Origin: Sulfitobacter mediterraneus
GTDB taxonomy: Bacteria > Pseudomonadota > Alphaproteobacteria > Rhodobacterales > Rhodobacteraceae
Length of the DNA: 64,000 nucleotides
NCBI RefSeq assembly: GCF_003054325.1
Contig: NZ_QBKU01000011.1
Location: 62,001-126,000 of the forward strand
Direction of reading: 5' to 3'
This document shows, one piece after another, positions 1 through 9,064 of the stretch. The first letter of the stretch is position 1. Every line of letters starts with the position of its first letter. A program made the position numbers and the translations under genes. The notes under the pieces are model-generated. The model had not been told where the DNA came from. It worked only from the letters and a program-made list of their open reading frames with translations, and did no database searches.

Positions 1-568
1 GATTGCCGAAGGTGGCCTCCAGATCAATCACATCGCGCAGCAAAATGTCTTCGGACAAAAGTTCGTCACGCCAGATGGTGATCGCCTGAAAGGTCAGCGG
101 GCTTTCGCACAGGCCGGCAATCATCGTGTTGCGGCCAGCCTCGATACGCTTGGCAATCGCGATCTCGCCTTCGCGGGACAACAGTTCAACCGAACCCATC
201 TCGCGCAGGTACATGCGCACCGGATCATCGGTGCGGTCCAGCTTTTCGCTGGTGCCAGAGGACAGCGCGACCTCTTTGTTGCTGTCGGTGGTCGTCAGTT
301 CGGTAGAGCCCTTGGCCTCTTCCTCTTCGGCGTCTTCATCTTCGATGATGTTGATACCCATCTCCGACAGCATCGACATCACGTCTTCGATCTGTTCGGA
401 GCTGACCTGATCGGGCGGCAGAACCGTGTTCAGCTGATCATAGGTGATATAGCCCTTCTCGCGGGCCTCACCGATCATCTTTTTGACGGCAGCCTGAGAC
501 ATATCCAGCGAATGGCCGCTGTCGTTCTCGTCCCGCTTGCTGTCGTCGTTTGTATCCTTAGCGGCCAT
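1..568 (-). CDS. rpoD: RNA polymerase primary sigma factor RpoD (5' part; continues past the window edge)
   Basis: Housekeeping sigma-70 factor that directs RNA polymerase to most promoters. Only the first 189 codons lie in the window; the gene runs off the left edge. Reading the minus strand from ATG at 568 gives MAAKDTNDDSK and then region 1.1, with a VKKMIGEAREKGYITYDQLN segment. An acidic linker (EDEDAEEEEAKGS) follows, and then region 1.2 with DDPVRMYLREMGSVELLSRE and the KRIEAG start of the non-conserved region. A strong GGAGGAGACGAC ribosome binding site sits just before the ATG and fixes the start. It lies downstream of dnaG on the same strand, the usual alphaproteobacterial macromolecular-synthesis order. 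The DNA-binding regions 2 to 4 cannot be checked here. Confidence 0.97.
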   Translation of the reverse strand, partial: MAAKDTNDDSKRDENDSGHSLDMSQAAVKKMIGEAREKGYITYDQLNTVLPPDQVSSEQIEDVMSMLSEMGINIIEDEDAEEEEAKGSTELTTTDSNKEVALSSGTSEKLDRTDDPVRMYLREMGSVELLSREGEIAIAKRIEAGRNTMIAGLCESPLTFQAITIWRDELLSEDILLRDVIDLEATFGN

Positions 569-593
569 GTCGTCTCCTCCGGCGCGATCGCGC

Positions 594-648
594 GAATCAT
601 CTGGGGGTGATTCGAATTTTCCGAATCATGAGGGGTTCGGGGTGATTC
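594..648. promoter_or_regulatory. Cluster of four GANTC sites and paired dyads upstream of rpoD
   Basis: The 136-base dnaG-rpoD gap holds four GANTC pentamers at 594, 609, 623 and 644. They form two inverted pairs, GAATCA-N8-TGATTC (594-613) and GAATCA-N14-TGATTC (623-648). GANTC is the recognition site of the alphaproteobacterial cell-cycle methyltransferase CcrM. The dyads could equally be a repressor or activator site, or part of the rpoD promoter. No clear -35/-10 pair was identified. The sites are seen directly; the regulatory role is inference. Confidence 0.4.
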
Positions 649-704
649 TTAAACCCGTTACCCTGCTTTTTCCTAAAGTACCTGCCAAAAGGTCACGGAA
701 CGGT

Positions 705-2672
705 TTACCCCCGCCCTTTTGGCTTTTCGTATTTGATGTTTCCCAGCAGTGTATCCAGCGCACTGCGTTCGTCTCTGCTCATGCGGGCGCCATTGTAACC
801 CACCTCGTATTCAGCCTTGTCTTCCTGCCCTGTGCGGGTGGCTTGATCGGCGGCGCGGGCCGCCTCGCTGAGCCGCCAGGTGACGCCTTCGTCTGCAACG
901 CCGGTCAGGTCTTCCATCGCTTCGGCTATTTCCGCATCCAGCCCCCGCATCGCGCTTAATTTGGCCAGTTCCTCGGCCACGGTCATCGCGGCCATCTCGG
1001 CGTCGCCCGGATTGCGAATGCAGGGTGTAATGGCGACATGGCGCTGTGTGATCAGGTTTTCAAGGGCGTCATAGCCCAGTGCGTCCGATATTTTTTCACG
1101 CAACACCGCGTCGCCCTGATGGCCAAAACGCAAAATAAGATCGCGCAGATGTGCATGGGTACGGTCTGCGCAGGTCATCGTTTCAAGTCCGCTTTCGAAA
1201 TCTTCGATGATCTGCGGACAGGTTAGGAACGCCGCTAAAATCACCGCTTCGCGCAGATGTTCTGTGGTGCGGTCGTCTGCTGCCGTGGCCAGTGCCGATG
1301 CCTTGGTCGAGGGCACAGGCGGCTGCGGCGCATTGGATTGCCAGCGGCCCTTGCCGCCTCGTCCTGCGGGGCGTGCCGCGCTACTTTTCGGACGGAACAA
1401 TTGCCAGCGCAGGTCTTTGATTTCCTGCCCATAATGGCTGCGGATAGAAGGGTCTTTGATCAGTTTGATCTTTTCGCGCAGCGCCTTGTCGAGAGCGGCC
1501 TTGCGTTCGGGGCTGTCAAACACCTTGCCGTCTGTTTCGCGCTGCCACAGCAGTTGAACCATCGGCATCGCCTGATCAATCAGCTTTTGCAGCGCCGGTG
1601 CGCCCTGCGCCTTGAGCAGATCATCTGGGTCGAGCCCCTCTGGCATCACCGCAAAGCGCAGCGATTGCCCCGCCTCCAGCAGCGGTAGCGCCAGATCAAC
1701 AAGCCGCATCGCGGCGCGTTGGCCAGCGGTGTCACCGTCCAGTGTGATGATCGGTTCGGGTGCAATCCGCCAAAGCATCTGCAGCTGGCTTTCGGTAATC
1801 GCCGTGCCAAGCGGCGCCACGGCAGCCTCAAATCCCGCACCATGCAGGGCGATGACATCCATATACCCTTCGGCCACCAGCAAAGGCATGCCCTTGCCCG
1901 CCGCCGTTCTGGCCTCGCGGACGTTGTAGAGGCTGCGACCCTTGTCAAAAAGTTCGGTCTCGGGGGAGTTGAGATATTTGGCGTTGTCGTTGGGGTCCAT
2001 CGCCCGCCCGCCAAAGGCGATCGCCCGGCCCCGCGCATCGCGGATCGGGAACATGATCCGCCCGCGGAACGTATCGTAGGGTTTGCCGCCTTTGGTCGAT
2101 GGCTTGGCCAGCCCCGCACCAAGGATCAAATCATCCTCGATACCCTTGCCCTTTAGCGCATCCCAAAGCCCCTGCCATTGATCGGGCGCAAATCCGATTT
2201 CCCAGCGTTCCAGCGCATCAGCGTTGAGCCCGCGCCGGTCCAGATAATTGCGTGCCTCTTCGGCGGGACCAGTACGCAATTGCAGCCGGAACCAGCGCAC
2301 CGCCAATTCCATGACCTCAGCCAGTTGGGTACGTTTGTCGGCTTTTTCCTGCGCTTTGGGGTCTTGTTTTGGCACCGGCATCCCAGCCTCACGGGCAAGG
2401 ATCTCCACCGCTTCCATAAAGCCGACATTCTCTGTCTCACGGACAAACGAAATGGCGTCGCCTTTGGCGTGACAGCCAAAACAATAGTAGAACCCCTTTC
2501 GGTCATCCACATGAAAAGACGCAGATTTTTCCTGATGGAAGGGGCAAGGCGCCCACATGTCGCCCTTGCCCTGATTGGATTTGCGCGGATCCCAAATGAC
2601 TTTTCGGCCGACCACCTGTGACAGGCTGGATCGGCTGCGCAATTCGTCCAAAAATCCGGGTGGCAGGCTCAT
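705..2672 (-). CDS. dnaG: DNA primase DnaG
   Basis: Synthesises RNA primers for the replicative polymerase at the fork, working with DnaB helicase. At 655 residues it has normal length for alphaproteobacterial DnaG. The N-terminal zinc-binding domain shows C43-x2-H46 and C64-x2-C67 (CPFH and YYCFGCH). The catalytic core contains an IGFAPDQW segment, FRGRIMFPIRD and the TOPRIM EGYMDVIALH stretch, followed by a TLDGDTAGQRA metal-binding motif. The C-terminal part, expected to bind helicase, is less conserved. The start ATG at 2672 gives the standard MSLPPGFLDELR N-terminus. It lies directly upstream of rpoD, 136 bases away, on the same strand. Confidence 0.98.
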   Translation of the reverse strand: MSLPPGFLDELRSRSSLSQVVGRKVIWDPRKSNQGKGDMWAPCPFHQEKSASFHVDDRKGFYYCFGCHAKGDAISFVRETENVGFMEAVEILAREAGMPVPKQDPKAQEKADKRTQLAEVMELAVRWFRLQLRTGPAEEARNYLDRRGLNADALERWEIGFAPDQWQGLWDALKGKGIEDDLILGAGLAKPSTKGGKPYDTFRGRIMFPIRDARGRAIAFGGRAMDPNDNAKYLNSPETELFDKGRSLYNVREARTAAGKGMPLLVAEGYMDVIALHGAGFEAAVAPLGTAITESQLQMLWRIAPEPIITLDGDTAGQRAAMRLVDLALPLLEAGQSLRFAVMPEGLDPDDLLKAQGAPALQKLIDQAMPMVQLLWQRETDGKVFDSPERKAALDKALREKIKLIKDPSIRSHYGQEIKDLRWQLFRPKSSAARPAGRGGKGRWQSNAPQPPVPSTKASALATAADDRTTEHLREAVILAAFLTCPQIIEDFESGLETMTCADRTHAHLRDLILRFGHQGDAVLREKISDALGYDALENLITQRHVAITPCIRNPGDAEMAAMTVAEELAKLSAMRGLDAEIAEAMEDLTGVADEGVTWRLSEAARAADQATRTGQEDKAEYEVGYNGARMSRDERSALDTLLGNIKYEKPKGRG

Positions 2673-2754
2673 ACCACTTTATATTGGGTCCGGTGGATCA
2701 AAGTCCACAGAGCGGCGCTGCCTTTTGCAAATTAGCAGCGCCTTGCGGCACCAA

Positions 2755-3063
2755 CTAGTTCGCCAAACAGGCCGCCTTCCATTGTGCGCCCAGATCGGTT
2801 TTGCGCAGATCGCGCTTTTTCAGCTTGTAAATCTCACCGGTAAACAGCGGGATTGCAGCATTGTAACGTCCCGGCCAGGTGACCTCTCCGGCCAAGACCG
2901 CCTCTTGCACTTTGCGTTCCTTCACACGGTCCATACGGGCCTTTTGGATCGCCGACACAATCGCCGCCTGATGACCGCAGTCCTCTTCTTTGGCGGTGTT
3001 TGCCGCCACGGCTCCTGCACTCAAGGTGAGCGCCCCGGCCAATGCCAATGCAACATATTTCAT
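2755..3063 (-). CDS. Small secreted protein of unknown function
   Basis: A 102-residue protein with a clear Sec signal peptide: MKYVALALAGALTLSAGAVA with likely cleavage after AVA. The mature part is about 80 residues, basic and charged, with two cysteines (EEDCGH near the start and KAACLAN at the end) that could form a disulfide in the periplasm. I recognise no catalytic motif or named domain. It sits alone between dnaG and soxG, with 53 bases separating it from the soxG stop. Function is unknown; exported localisation is well supported by the sequence. Confidence 0.75.
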   Translation of the reverse strand: MKYVALALAGALTLSAGAVAANTAKEEDCGHQAAIVSAIQKARMDRVKERKVQEAVLAGEVTWPGRYNAAIPLFTGEIYKLKKRDLRKTDLGAQWKAACLAN

Positions 3064-3116
3064 CGTTAATGGTCTCCACTTACGTTTACCTGCAGGATTC
3101 GCACCCCGCCGATAGG

Positions 3117-3659
3117 TTAACCGCGCGAGGCGACCGCTGCCATAGCTGCCTTGAGATCGTGAACCAGTGTCCCTGCCATCGACCGGAACACGAGGATCAT
3201 GAACTTTTCCGGCCCAAGCCGGGTGATGGATGCCGCCATGTGAAACACCTGAGTGCGGATGGAATGGCCGCGCTTGAACTGGCTGTCGCGCAGGTCCGCC
3301 GGCACCAGCCGCGCCAAGACATCGTCCGCTGCCGGCCCTTCAAGCAAGGCCACGGACCACGCATCAGAAATGTCCACCACCGCACCATGCTTGTATAGGC
3401 TCGCATCCGGTGCAGGCCCCATCAAAAGCGCCTCACCCCGGCCAAACCAGATGCAGCGTGCGCCTTCCTTGCCGGTTGACCGGTTGGGTTTCGGCAAGGC
3501 CATGCCATGCGCCTTTTCCAGTGCCGTCGCCATCGCCTTTTCATCACCCAAAGGCGACAGAGAGGTCAGATGTCCGACATCCAACTCCGTCAGCTTGGCC
3601 TGACCAATGGTCAGCGGAAGCGTTCCCTCAAACGGTGTTTTTGCTTTGAGTTCAACCAC
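3117..3659 (-). CDS. soxG: Sarcosine oxidase gamma subunit
   Basis: Gamma chain of heterotetrameric sarcosine oxidase, which oxidatively demethylates sarcosine to glycine and feeds the methyl carbon to tetrahydrofolate. The frame is open up to 3731, but I place the start at GTG 3659. It gives VVELKAKTPFEG, follows a GGGGAG ribosome binding site and overlaps the soxA stop by 8 bases, implying translational coupling. At 180 residues it is in the normal range for SoxG. It carries the weakly conserved LSPLGDEKAM, IWFGRGEALLMG and GPAADDVLARL segments of the family. It is the last gene of the soxBDAG operon. Confidence 0.93.
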   Translation of the reverse strand: MVELKAKTPFEGTLPLTIGQAKLTELDVGHLTSLSPLGDEKAMATALEKAHGMALPKPNRSTGKEGARCIWFGRGEALLMGPAPDASLYKHGAVVDISDAWSVALLEGPAADDVLARLVPADLRDSQFKRGHSIRTQVFHMAASITRLGPEKFMILVFRSMAGTLVHDLKAAMAAVASRG

Positions 3660-6588
3660 GTACCCGCTCCCCTTCTTGATCGACAAAGACTGTGTTGCAC
3701 ACTTCAACATCCGTTTCCAAACCGCGGACATGATCCACCATGCGGATCACCTCGCCCATGCGGTCCCGGCCCCGTTTGAGGAACCCCATGCCAATGAACG
3801 TGCCCACATCCGGTGAGAATCCAACCGAAGAGATATGCCCCTCCAAATTGTTCGCGACCGCATCTGCGCCCTGCGGATAAAGCTGGGCGCCAGCGGTCAG
3901 TTTCTTAACCGCGCCAACGGGTTTGAGGCCCACCAGTTGCGGGCGATCTTCATCCACCAGACCGGGCCGCGCCGCCATGGTCTTGCCGATGAAATCTTTC
4001 TTTTGTGACATCATCCCTTGCATCCCGATGTCAAAGGCCGTTGCCCGACCTTCAATCTCGGCATGGGTGAGGAAACCCTTTTCGATCCGCAGCACGTTCA
4101 GCGCTTCCATTCCGTAAGCGCCGCCACCCATCTGGTTGGCGCGTTCGACCAACAGGTCAAACAGCGCCGCCCCATATCGGGCTGGCACCGCGACCTCATA
4201 GGCGTGTTCCCCCGAGAACGAGATGCGGAACAAGCGCCCATCCACGCCGCTGATTTTGGCCGGACCGCAGGCCATGAAGGGCCAGCTTTCATTGTCGATT
4301 TCGGTTTCCAAAAGACGGTTCAACAGCTCGCGAGATTTTGGCCCCGCCACTGCAAACTGCGCCCATTGTTCGGTGACAGAGGTGAAGGACACCTGCCATT
4401 CCGGGTGCAAACACTGGGTCACAAAATCCAGATGCCGCATCACCAGACCCGCCGCAGCGGTGGTGGTGGTCATGACATAGTGGTTTTCGCCCAGCCGCGC
4501 ACAGGTGCCGTCGTCCAAGACATAGCCATCTTCGCGCAGCATAAGCCCGTAGCGCACCCGCCCTTCCTTGAGGGTCGAGAACATATTTGTGTAACAAAAA
4601 TCGAGCAGTGCCGCGGCATCCGGCCCTTGAATGTCGATCTTGCCCAATGTGGACACATCGCAGACCCCAACCGCATTGCGCACATATCCAACCTCGCGAT
4701 CACACGATTGCCGCCAGTTGGTTTCACCCGATTTCGGGAAATAGCTGGGGCGATACCACAGGCCGGCCTCGATCATCGGCGCGTTCATGCGCAGGCTGGC
4801 TTTGTGGCTGGTGGTCATGCGCTGCGGGGCAAATCCCTTGCCCTGCGCCCCTGCCCCCATCGCGGCAATTGCCACTGGCGAATAGGGCGGACGGAATGTG
4901 GTGGTGCCGGTTTCAGGAATGCCGCGCCCTGTGGCATCTGCCAAAACCGCCAGCGCCCCAACGTTGGAGTTCTTGCCCTGATCGGTCGCCATCCCTTGGG
5001 TGGTGTAACGCTTCATATGCTCGACTGAGCGGAAGTTTTCAGTGGCCGCCTGTTTGACATCCTTGACCGAAACATCGTTCTGGAAATCCAGCCACGCCCG
5101 CCCCTTGCCTGCCACAGCCCAAAGTGGGGACAGGGTGTAAGGCGCGTCTTCGGCTTCGGGCAATGCAACATCTGCTGGTTTCTTGCCCAGTGCAGCCAAT
5201 GCGGTCTTGGCCGCTTCGGCCCCGTCTTGCAAACAGCCATGGGTCGAGAAGGTGCCGTTACAGGCCCCGGCCACAGTCATATCGGGGATCATGCCTTCGG
5301 TTGGCACAAACGCCTGAATGTCAGGACGCCAAGTGGGACGCCCGTTCATGTGACAGGTCAAATGCACTGTTGGGTTCCAGCCGCCGGACATCGCCAGACA
5401 ATCGGTCTGGATGGATTGCTCGCCGCTGGTGGTGCGGATGGTGATGCTTTCCAATTCCTTGCGCCCGCCCGTGTTGCAGACCTCTGCACCCGTATAGACA
5501 GGGAAATCCGCGCCTTCGATGGCCGCGTCATGGCGGCTGTCGATCAGGGCCGCAACGCGCACGCCTGCCGCTGACAGATCAAGAGCGGTGCGGTGTGCAT
5601 CGTCATTGTTGCCAAAGACGGTGACGGATTTGCCGGGGCTGACGCCCCAACGGTTCAGATAAGACCGCACAGCAGAGGCCGTCATGATGCCCGGACGGTC
5701 ATTGTTGCGGAACGCCACGGGGCGTTCAATTGCACCTGCGGCAAGGATCGCCTGTTTGGTGGAGATCCGCCAGAAGGTCTCCATCGGGGCGCCGCCGCCA
5801 CGTTTGCCCGTGTGGTGGTTGACCCGTTCCAGCGCGCCATACATGCCGCCATCATAGGCGCCGGTCACCGTGGTGCGGGTCATCAGGCGCACGTTGTCCA
5901 TCGCGCCGAGTTCTGCCAAAACTTCTGCCGCCCAAGCCGCGCCAGATTGGTGGCCGATCTTGCCGGTTTCAGCATTCAGCCGTCCGCCCATGACCGCGTC
6001 TTCATCGGCAAGGATCACATCTGCGCCCGACCGCGCGGCGGTCAATGCCGCCATCAGCCCCGTTGGCCCCGCCCCAATGACAAGCAGGTCGCAATAGGCA
6101 TAAGCCCGTTCATAATCGTCTTCGTTTGTCGCGCCGCCCAGCGCCCCAAGACCCGCCGCATTGCGGATGATCGGCTCATAGACCGCTTCCCAGAACTTTT
6201 TGGGCCACATGAAGGTCTTGTAATAGAAACCCGCGCCCAAAAATGGCGCCGCCAGATCGTTGACCGCCATCACGTCAAAATCCAGCGATGGCCATGCGTT
6301 CTGCGACCGCGTGACCAATCCCTCATAGAGTTCTTGGACGGTGGCACGCACGTTGGGATCTTGCTGTGCGCCCTTCCCGACAGTGATCAAGGCGTTTGGC
6401 TCTTCGCTGCCCGCGGTCAACGCGCCGCGCGGGCGGTGATATTTGAACGACCGCCCCATCAGCTTGACCTCATTGGCCAGCAGCGCCGAGGCAACTGTAT
6501 CCCCGGCAAAGCCGCGATAGGACTTGCCATCAAAACTAAAGCTGAGCGGCTTGGACCGGTCGATCAGACCTTTGCCATCAATTCTCAT
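3652..6588 (-). CDS. soxA: Sarcosine oxidase alpha subunit
   Basis: Large catalytic chain (978 residues) of heterotetrameric sarcosine oxidase. The N-terminal half contains a ferredoxin-like beginning (FDGKSYRGFAGDTVASALLAN) and the dinucleotide-binding GAGPTGLMAALTAARSGADV motif. The C-terminal half is an aminomethyltransferase-like domain that binds tetrahydrofolate, with EGRVRYGLMLREDGYVLDDG and YGMEALNVLRIEKGF. The frame extends upstream of 6588, but the ATG there gives the family-typical MRIDGKGLIDR start and overlaps the soxD stop by four bases (ATGA). It is co-transcribed as the third gene of soxBDAG. Confidence 0.97.
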   Translation of the reverse strand: MRIDGKGLIDRSKPLSFSFDGKSYRGFAGDTVASALLANEVKLMGRSFKYHRPRGALTAGSEEPNALITVGKGAQQDPNVRATVQELYEGLVTRSQNAWPSLDFDVMAVNDLAAPFLGAGFYYKTFMWPKKFWEAVYEPIIRNAAGLGALGGATNEDDYERAYAYCDLLVIGAGPTGLMAALTAARSGADVILADEDAVMGGRLNAETGKIGHQSGAAWAAEVLAELGAMDNVRLMTRTTVTGAYDGGMYGALERVNHHTGKRGGGAPMETFWRISTKQAILAAGAIERPVAFRNNDRPGIMTASAVRSYLNRWGVSPGKSVTVFGNNDDAHRTALDLSAAGVRVAALIDSRHDAAIEGADFPVYTGAEVCNTGGRKELESITIRTTSGEQSIQTDCLAMSGGWNPTVHLTCHMNGRPTWRPDIQAFVPTEGMIPDMTVAGACNGTFSTHGCLQDGAEAAKTALAALGKKPADVALPEAEDAPYTLSPLWAVAGKGRAWLDFQNDVSVKDVKQAATENFRSVEHMKRYTTQGMATDQGKNSNVGALAVLADATGRGIPETGTTTFRPPYSPVAIAAMGAGAQGKGFAPQRMTTSHKASLRMNAPMIEAGLWYRPSYFPKSGETNWRQSCDREVGYVRNAVGVCDVSTLGKIDIQGPDAAALLDFCYTNMFSTLKEGRVRYGLMLREDGYVLDDGTCARLGENHYVMTTTTAAAGLVMRHLDFVTQCLHPEWQVSFTSVTEQWAQFAVAGPKSRELLNRLLETEIDNESWPFMACGPAKISGVDGRLFRISFSGEHAYEVAVPARYGAALFDLLVERANQMGGGAYGMEALNVLRIEKGFLTHAEIEGRATAFDIGMQGMMSQKKDFIGKTMAARPGLVDEDRPQLVGLKPVGAVKKLTAGAQLYPQGADAVANNLEGHISSVGFSPDVGTFIGMGFLKRGRDRMGEVIRMVDHVRGLETDVEVCNTVFVDQEGERVRG

Positions 6589-6857
6589 GACATCGCCCCT
6601 TTCACATCGCTGGCCAGCTCCACCTTGTGAACCGCGTGGGTGACGGTGTCGCGTGTGACCACAAGCCAAGACCCGCAACCACCCTCATGGTGCCACAGAT
6701 CGCGGGTTTCCCCCGCCGGGTTTTCCCGCAGATGCACATAGCTGTCCCAGGCCGCCTCGCCTGCGTCTGGCGCAGGGCGATCCAGCGCCACAGCCGCGCC
6801 TTGATAGTAAAATTCGCGCCGGTCACGGCTGCCGCAAATCGGACATTCAATTCTCAC
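6585..6857 (-). CDS. soxD: Sarcosine oxidase delta subunit
   Basis: Small zinc-binding chain (90 residues) of heterotetrameric sarcosine oxidase. The N-terminus has CPICGSRDRREFYYQG with two of the zinc-ligand cysteines, and the middle has the conserved LRENPAGETRDLWHHEGGC segment with the other ligands (HH and C). It then reads SWLVVTRDTVTHAV. It overlaps soxA by four bases at its 3' end and lies 73 bases downstream of soxB. Length, motif order and position all match the family. Confidence 0.96.
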   Translation of the reverse strand: MRIECPICGSRDRREFYYQGAAVALDRPAPDAGEAAWDSYVHLRENPAGETRDLWHHEGGCGSWLVVTRDTVTHAVHKVELASDVKGAMS

Positions 6858-6930
6858 AACAGGCTCCTTGAGGGGCGCTGTGCCCCTGCTTCATTTGGCC
6901 AAAAAAACTCATATTCCATGCTCTCAACCC

Positions 6931-8184
6931 TCAGTGCAGGTTGTGTTGAGACCCGGTGGCCTCTTCATCCATGATCCCGCGTCCGGTGCGGAACCGGTCA
7001 AGACGGAACCGTGCGGCAGGTGCATGGTGATTGCCGGTGCCCATCAGATGCGCAAAGCTAAAGCCGGACCCCGGCACCGCCTTGAACCCGCCGTAACACC
7101 AGCCGCAATCAATGAACAAACCCTCGGTGTCGGTCTTGTCGATGATCGGGCTGCCATCGGGGGTCATGTCCATGATCCCGCCCCAGGACCGCAAGACCTT
7201 GGCTTTGCCGATCATCGGCATCAGGGTCATGCCCGCCTCCATCACATGTTCCATCATCGGCATGTTGCCGCGCGAGGCATAAGAGGCGTAGAAATCCAGA
7301 TCGCCGCCAAAGACGAGGCCCCCCTTGTCCGACTGGCTGATGTAGAAGTGACCCATGCCAAAGCTGACCACATGGTCGATCACCGGCTTGATGCCTTCGG
7401 TGACAAAGGCCTGCAGGATGTGGCTTTCGATCGGCAGGCGCATACCGGCCATCGCGGCAACCTGACCGGACCTGCCCGCGACAACGATGCCGACCTTCTT
7501 GGCCTTGATCGCACCGCGGGTGGTTTGCACGCCGCGCACCTGACCGTTTTCGATATCAATGCCGGTGACTTCGCATTGCTGGATGATATCCACGCCCCGA
7601 TCACTGGCCCCGCGGGCATAACCCCAAGCCACAGCATCATGGCGGGCGGTGCCGCCGCGCCGGTGCAGCAGACCGCCGTAGATTGGAAAGCGGACATTGT
7701 CGAAATCGAGATAGGGCAGATATTTGCGCACGCCTTCGCGGTCCAGCAGTTCAGCGTCGTCGCCCTGCGCAATCATCATATTGCCGCGCCGGGCAAAGGC
7801 ATCGCGTTGGCCATCAGAGTGGCACAGGTTGATGATCCCGCGCTGCGAATGCATGGCGTTGTAGTTCAGATCCTGCTCCATCCCTTCCCATAGCTTGAGG
7901 GAATGGGAATAGAACTCCGAGTTGCCCGGCTGCATATAGTTGGCCCGCACAATCGTGGTGTTGCGGCCCACGTTGCCGCCGCCGATGTAGCCCTTTTCCA
8001 GCACCGCGATATTGGTCATGCCGTGGTTCTTCGCCAGATAATAGGCCGTGCTCAGCCCATGCCCTCCGCCACCGATGATGATCGCATCGTATTCCGCCTT
8101 GGGTTCGGCATCCCGCCAGTGCGGGGCCCAGCCCTTGTTGCCGGTCAAACCTTCACGCAACACGCGCAAGCCAGAAAACCGCAT
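6931..8184 (-). CDS. soxB: Sarcosine oxidase beta subunit
   Basis: FAD/FMN-binding catalytic chain (417 residues) where sarcosine is oxidised. The N-terminus reads MRFSGLRVLREGLTGNKGW, and the Rossmann motif is DAIIIGGGGHGLSTAYYLAKNHG near residue 33. Later come GYIGGGNVGRNTTIVRANY, around the covalent-flavin region of this family, and GVDIIQQCEVTGI. The C-terminus has SWGGIMDMTPDGSPIID and CGWCYGGFKAVPGSG. A CAGGAG ribosome binding site precedes ATG 8184. It is the first gene of soxBDAG. No glyA or folate gene precedes it in this window. Confidence 0.97.
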   Translation of the reverse strand: MRFSGLRVLREGLTGNKGWAPHWRDAEPKAEYDAIIIGGGGHGLSTAYYLAKNHGMTNIAVLEKGYIGGGNVGRNTTIVRANYMQPGNSEFYSHSLKLWEGMEQDLNYNAMHSQRGIINLCHSDGQRDAFARRGNMMIAQGDDAELLDREGVRKYLPYLDFDNVRFPIYGGLLHRRGGTARHDAVAWGYARGASDRGVDIIQQCEVTGIDIENGQVRGVQTTRGAIKAKKVGIVVAGRSGQVAAMAGMRLPIESHILQAFVTEGIKPVIDHVVSFGMGHFYISQSDKGGLVFGGDLDFYASYASRGNMPMMEHVMEAGMTLMPMIGKAKVLRSWGGIMDMTPDGSPIIDKTDTEGLFIDCGWCYGGFKAVPGSGFSFAHLMGTGNHHAPAARFRLDRFRTGRGIMDEEATGSQHNLH

Positions 8185-8296
8185 CAGATACTCCTGTTTC
8201 GTGCAGACTGTTCACTCTAGTCAGCTTGTAACAGGACTATCAACGTCCCAGACGGAATTTGCAGCAATTAGCGTCATTGACCGTCCTACCAGCGAC

Positions 8297-9064
8297 CTAT
8301 CCTTGGTAAAGCTGCGCCGCCGCTTTGCTAAGCGCGTCCATCGCCGCGATATAGGGTCCGGGGCCATGGCTGATCCGTGCGGCACCTGCCGATGCGAGAT
8401 CCCCAATATCGGTGCTGTCCCCTATGCGCATGATGTTCACAGGCAGGGTTTGGCTATCACTGAGTTCCTTGATCAGGCCCAAGTCCGACAGTCCCGGCAC
8501 AAAGATCCCGTTCGCCCCGGCATCGGCATAGGCCTTCGCGCGGGTCAGCGCTTCGTCCATCAGGTCTGCATGCGGTGCACTGTTCTTTTGAAAGAACACG
8601 TCGCTGCGGGCATTGATAAACAAAGGCACGCCGGCGGTTTCAGCTGCGGCGCGGATTGCGGCAATCTTGCGGGCCTGATCCGCAACGGGGTGCAACCCGT
8701 CGCCGCCCACAATCCGATCCTCGAAGTTGAGCCCAATGGCGCCACTGTCCAGCAAACGAGCGGCGTTTTGCCCGACTTCATTTGCATCAGTGGCATAGCC
8801 GCCTTCAAAATCCACACTGACCGGCAGATCAACGGCCCGCACGATCTGACCGGCGGTTTGCAGTAGCAGATCCAACGGCAAGGCCTGCCCGTCCGCATAG
8901 CCCTGCGCGGCCGCAACGGACCAACTGCCTGTTGCGATGGCCGGTGCTCCGCCTTCCGCAACGGCCTTCGCCGATCCTGCGTCCCATGCATTGTACAGAA
9001 CCAAAGGCGTGCCTTTGACGTGCAGCTTTGCAAATTCTGTCGCTTTGCCTGTTTGATTTACCAT
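8297..9064 (-). CDS. Isocitrate lyase / phosphoenolpyruvate mutase family protein
   Basis: A 255-residue TIM-barrel protein of the PEP mutase/isocitrate lyase superfamily. Members cleave or form C-C or P-C bonds next to a carboxylate. Family landmarks are LVLYNAWDAGSAKAVAEGGAPAIATGS at the start, the magnesium-binding VDFEGGYA strand, GLNFEDRIVGG and FINARSDVFF. The KKCGH-type loop of true isocitrate lyases is not visible, so the substrate is unknown; 2,3-dimethylmalate lyase-like or oxaloacetate-type activity are options. ATG 9064 is chosen because it follows AAAAGGACAATCC and overlaps the ada stop by 7 bases. The two genes therefore form a coupled pair. Confidence 0.85.
   Translation of the reverse strand: MVNQTGKATEFAKLHVKGTPLVLYNAWDAGSAKAVAEGGAPAIATGSWSVAAAQGYADGQALPLDLLLQTAGQIVRAVDLPVSVDFEGGYATDANEVGQNAARLLDSGAIGLNFEDRIVGGDGLHPVADQARKIAAIRAAAETAGVPLFINARSDVFFQKNSAPHADLMDEALTRAKAYADAGANGIFVPGLSDLGLIKELSDSQTLPVNIMRIGDSTDIGDLASAGAARISHGPGPYIAAMDALSKAAAQLYQG

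Noticed and set aside
3652..3731. Longer soxG starting at 3731 with a 24-residue extension
   Set aside because: The extension is the soxA C-terminal coding region in another frame. GTG 3659 has a ribosome binding site and gives the usual SoxG length.
4018..6630. Two plus-strand ORFs (336 and 345 codons) opposite soxA
   Set aside because: Both are shadows of soxA, which has the complete domain order of the family. No ribosome binding site or coherent domain supports them.
8185..8296. Possible glycine riboswitch upstream of soxB
   Set aside because: I saw none of the expected conserved cores in the 112 bases; the leader has only a ribosome binding site.
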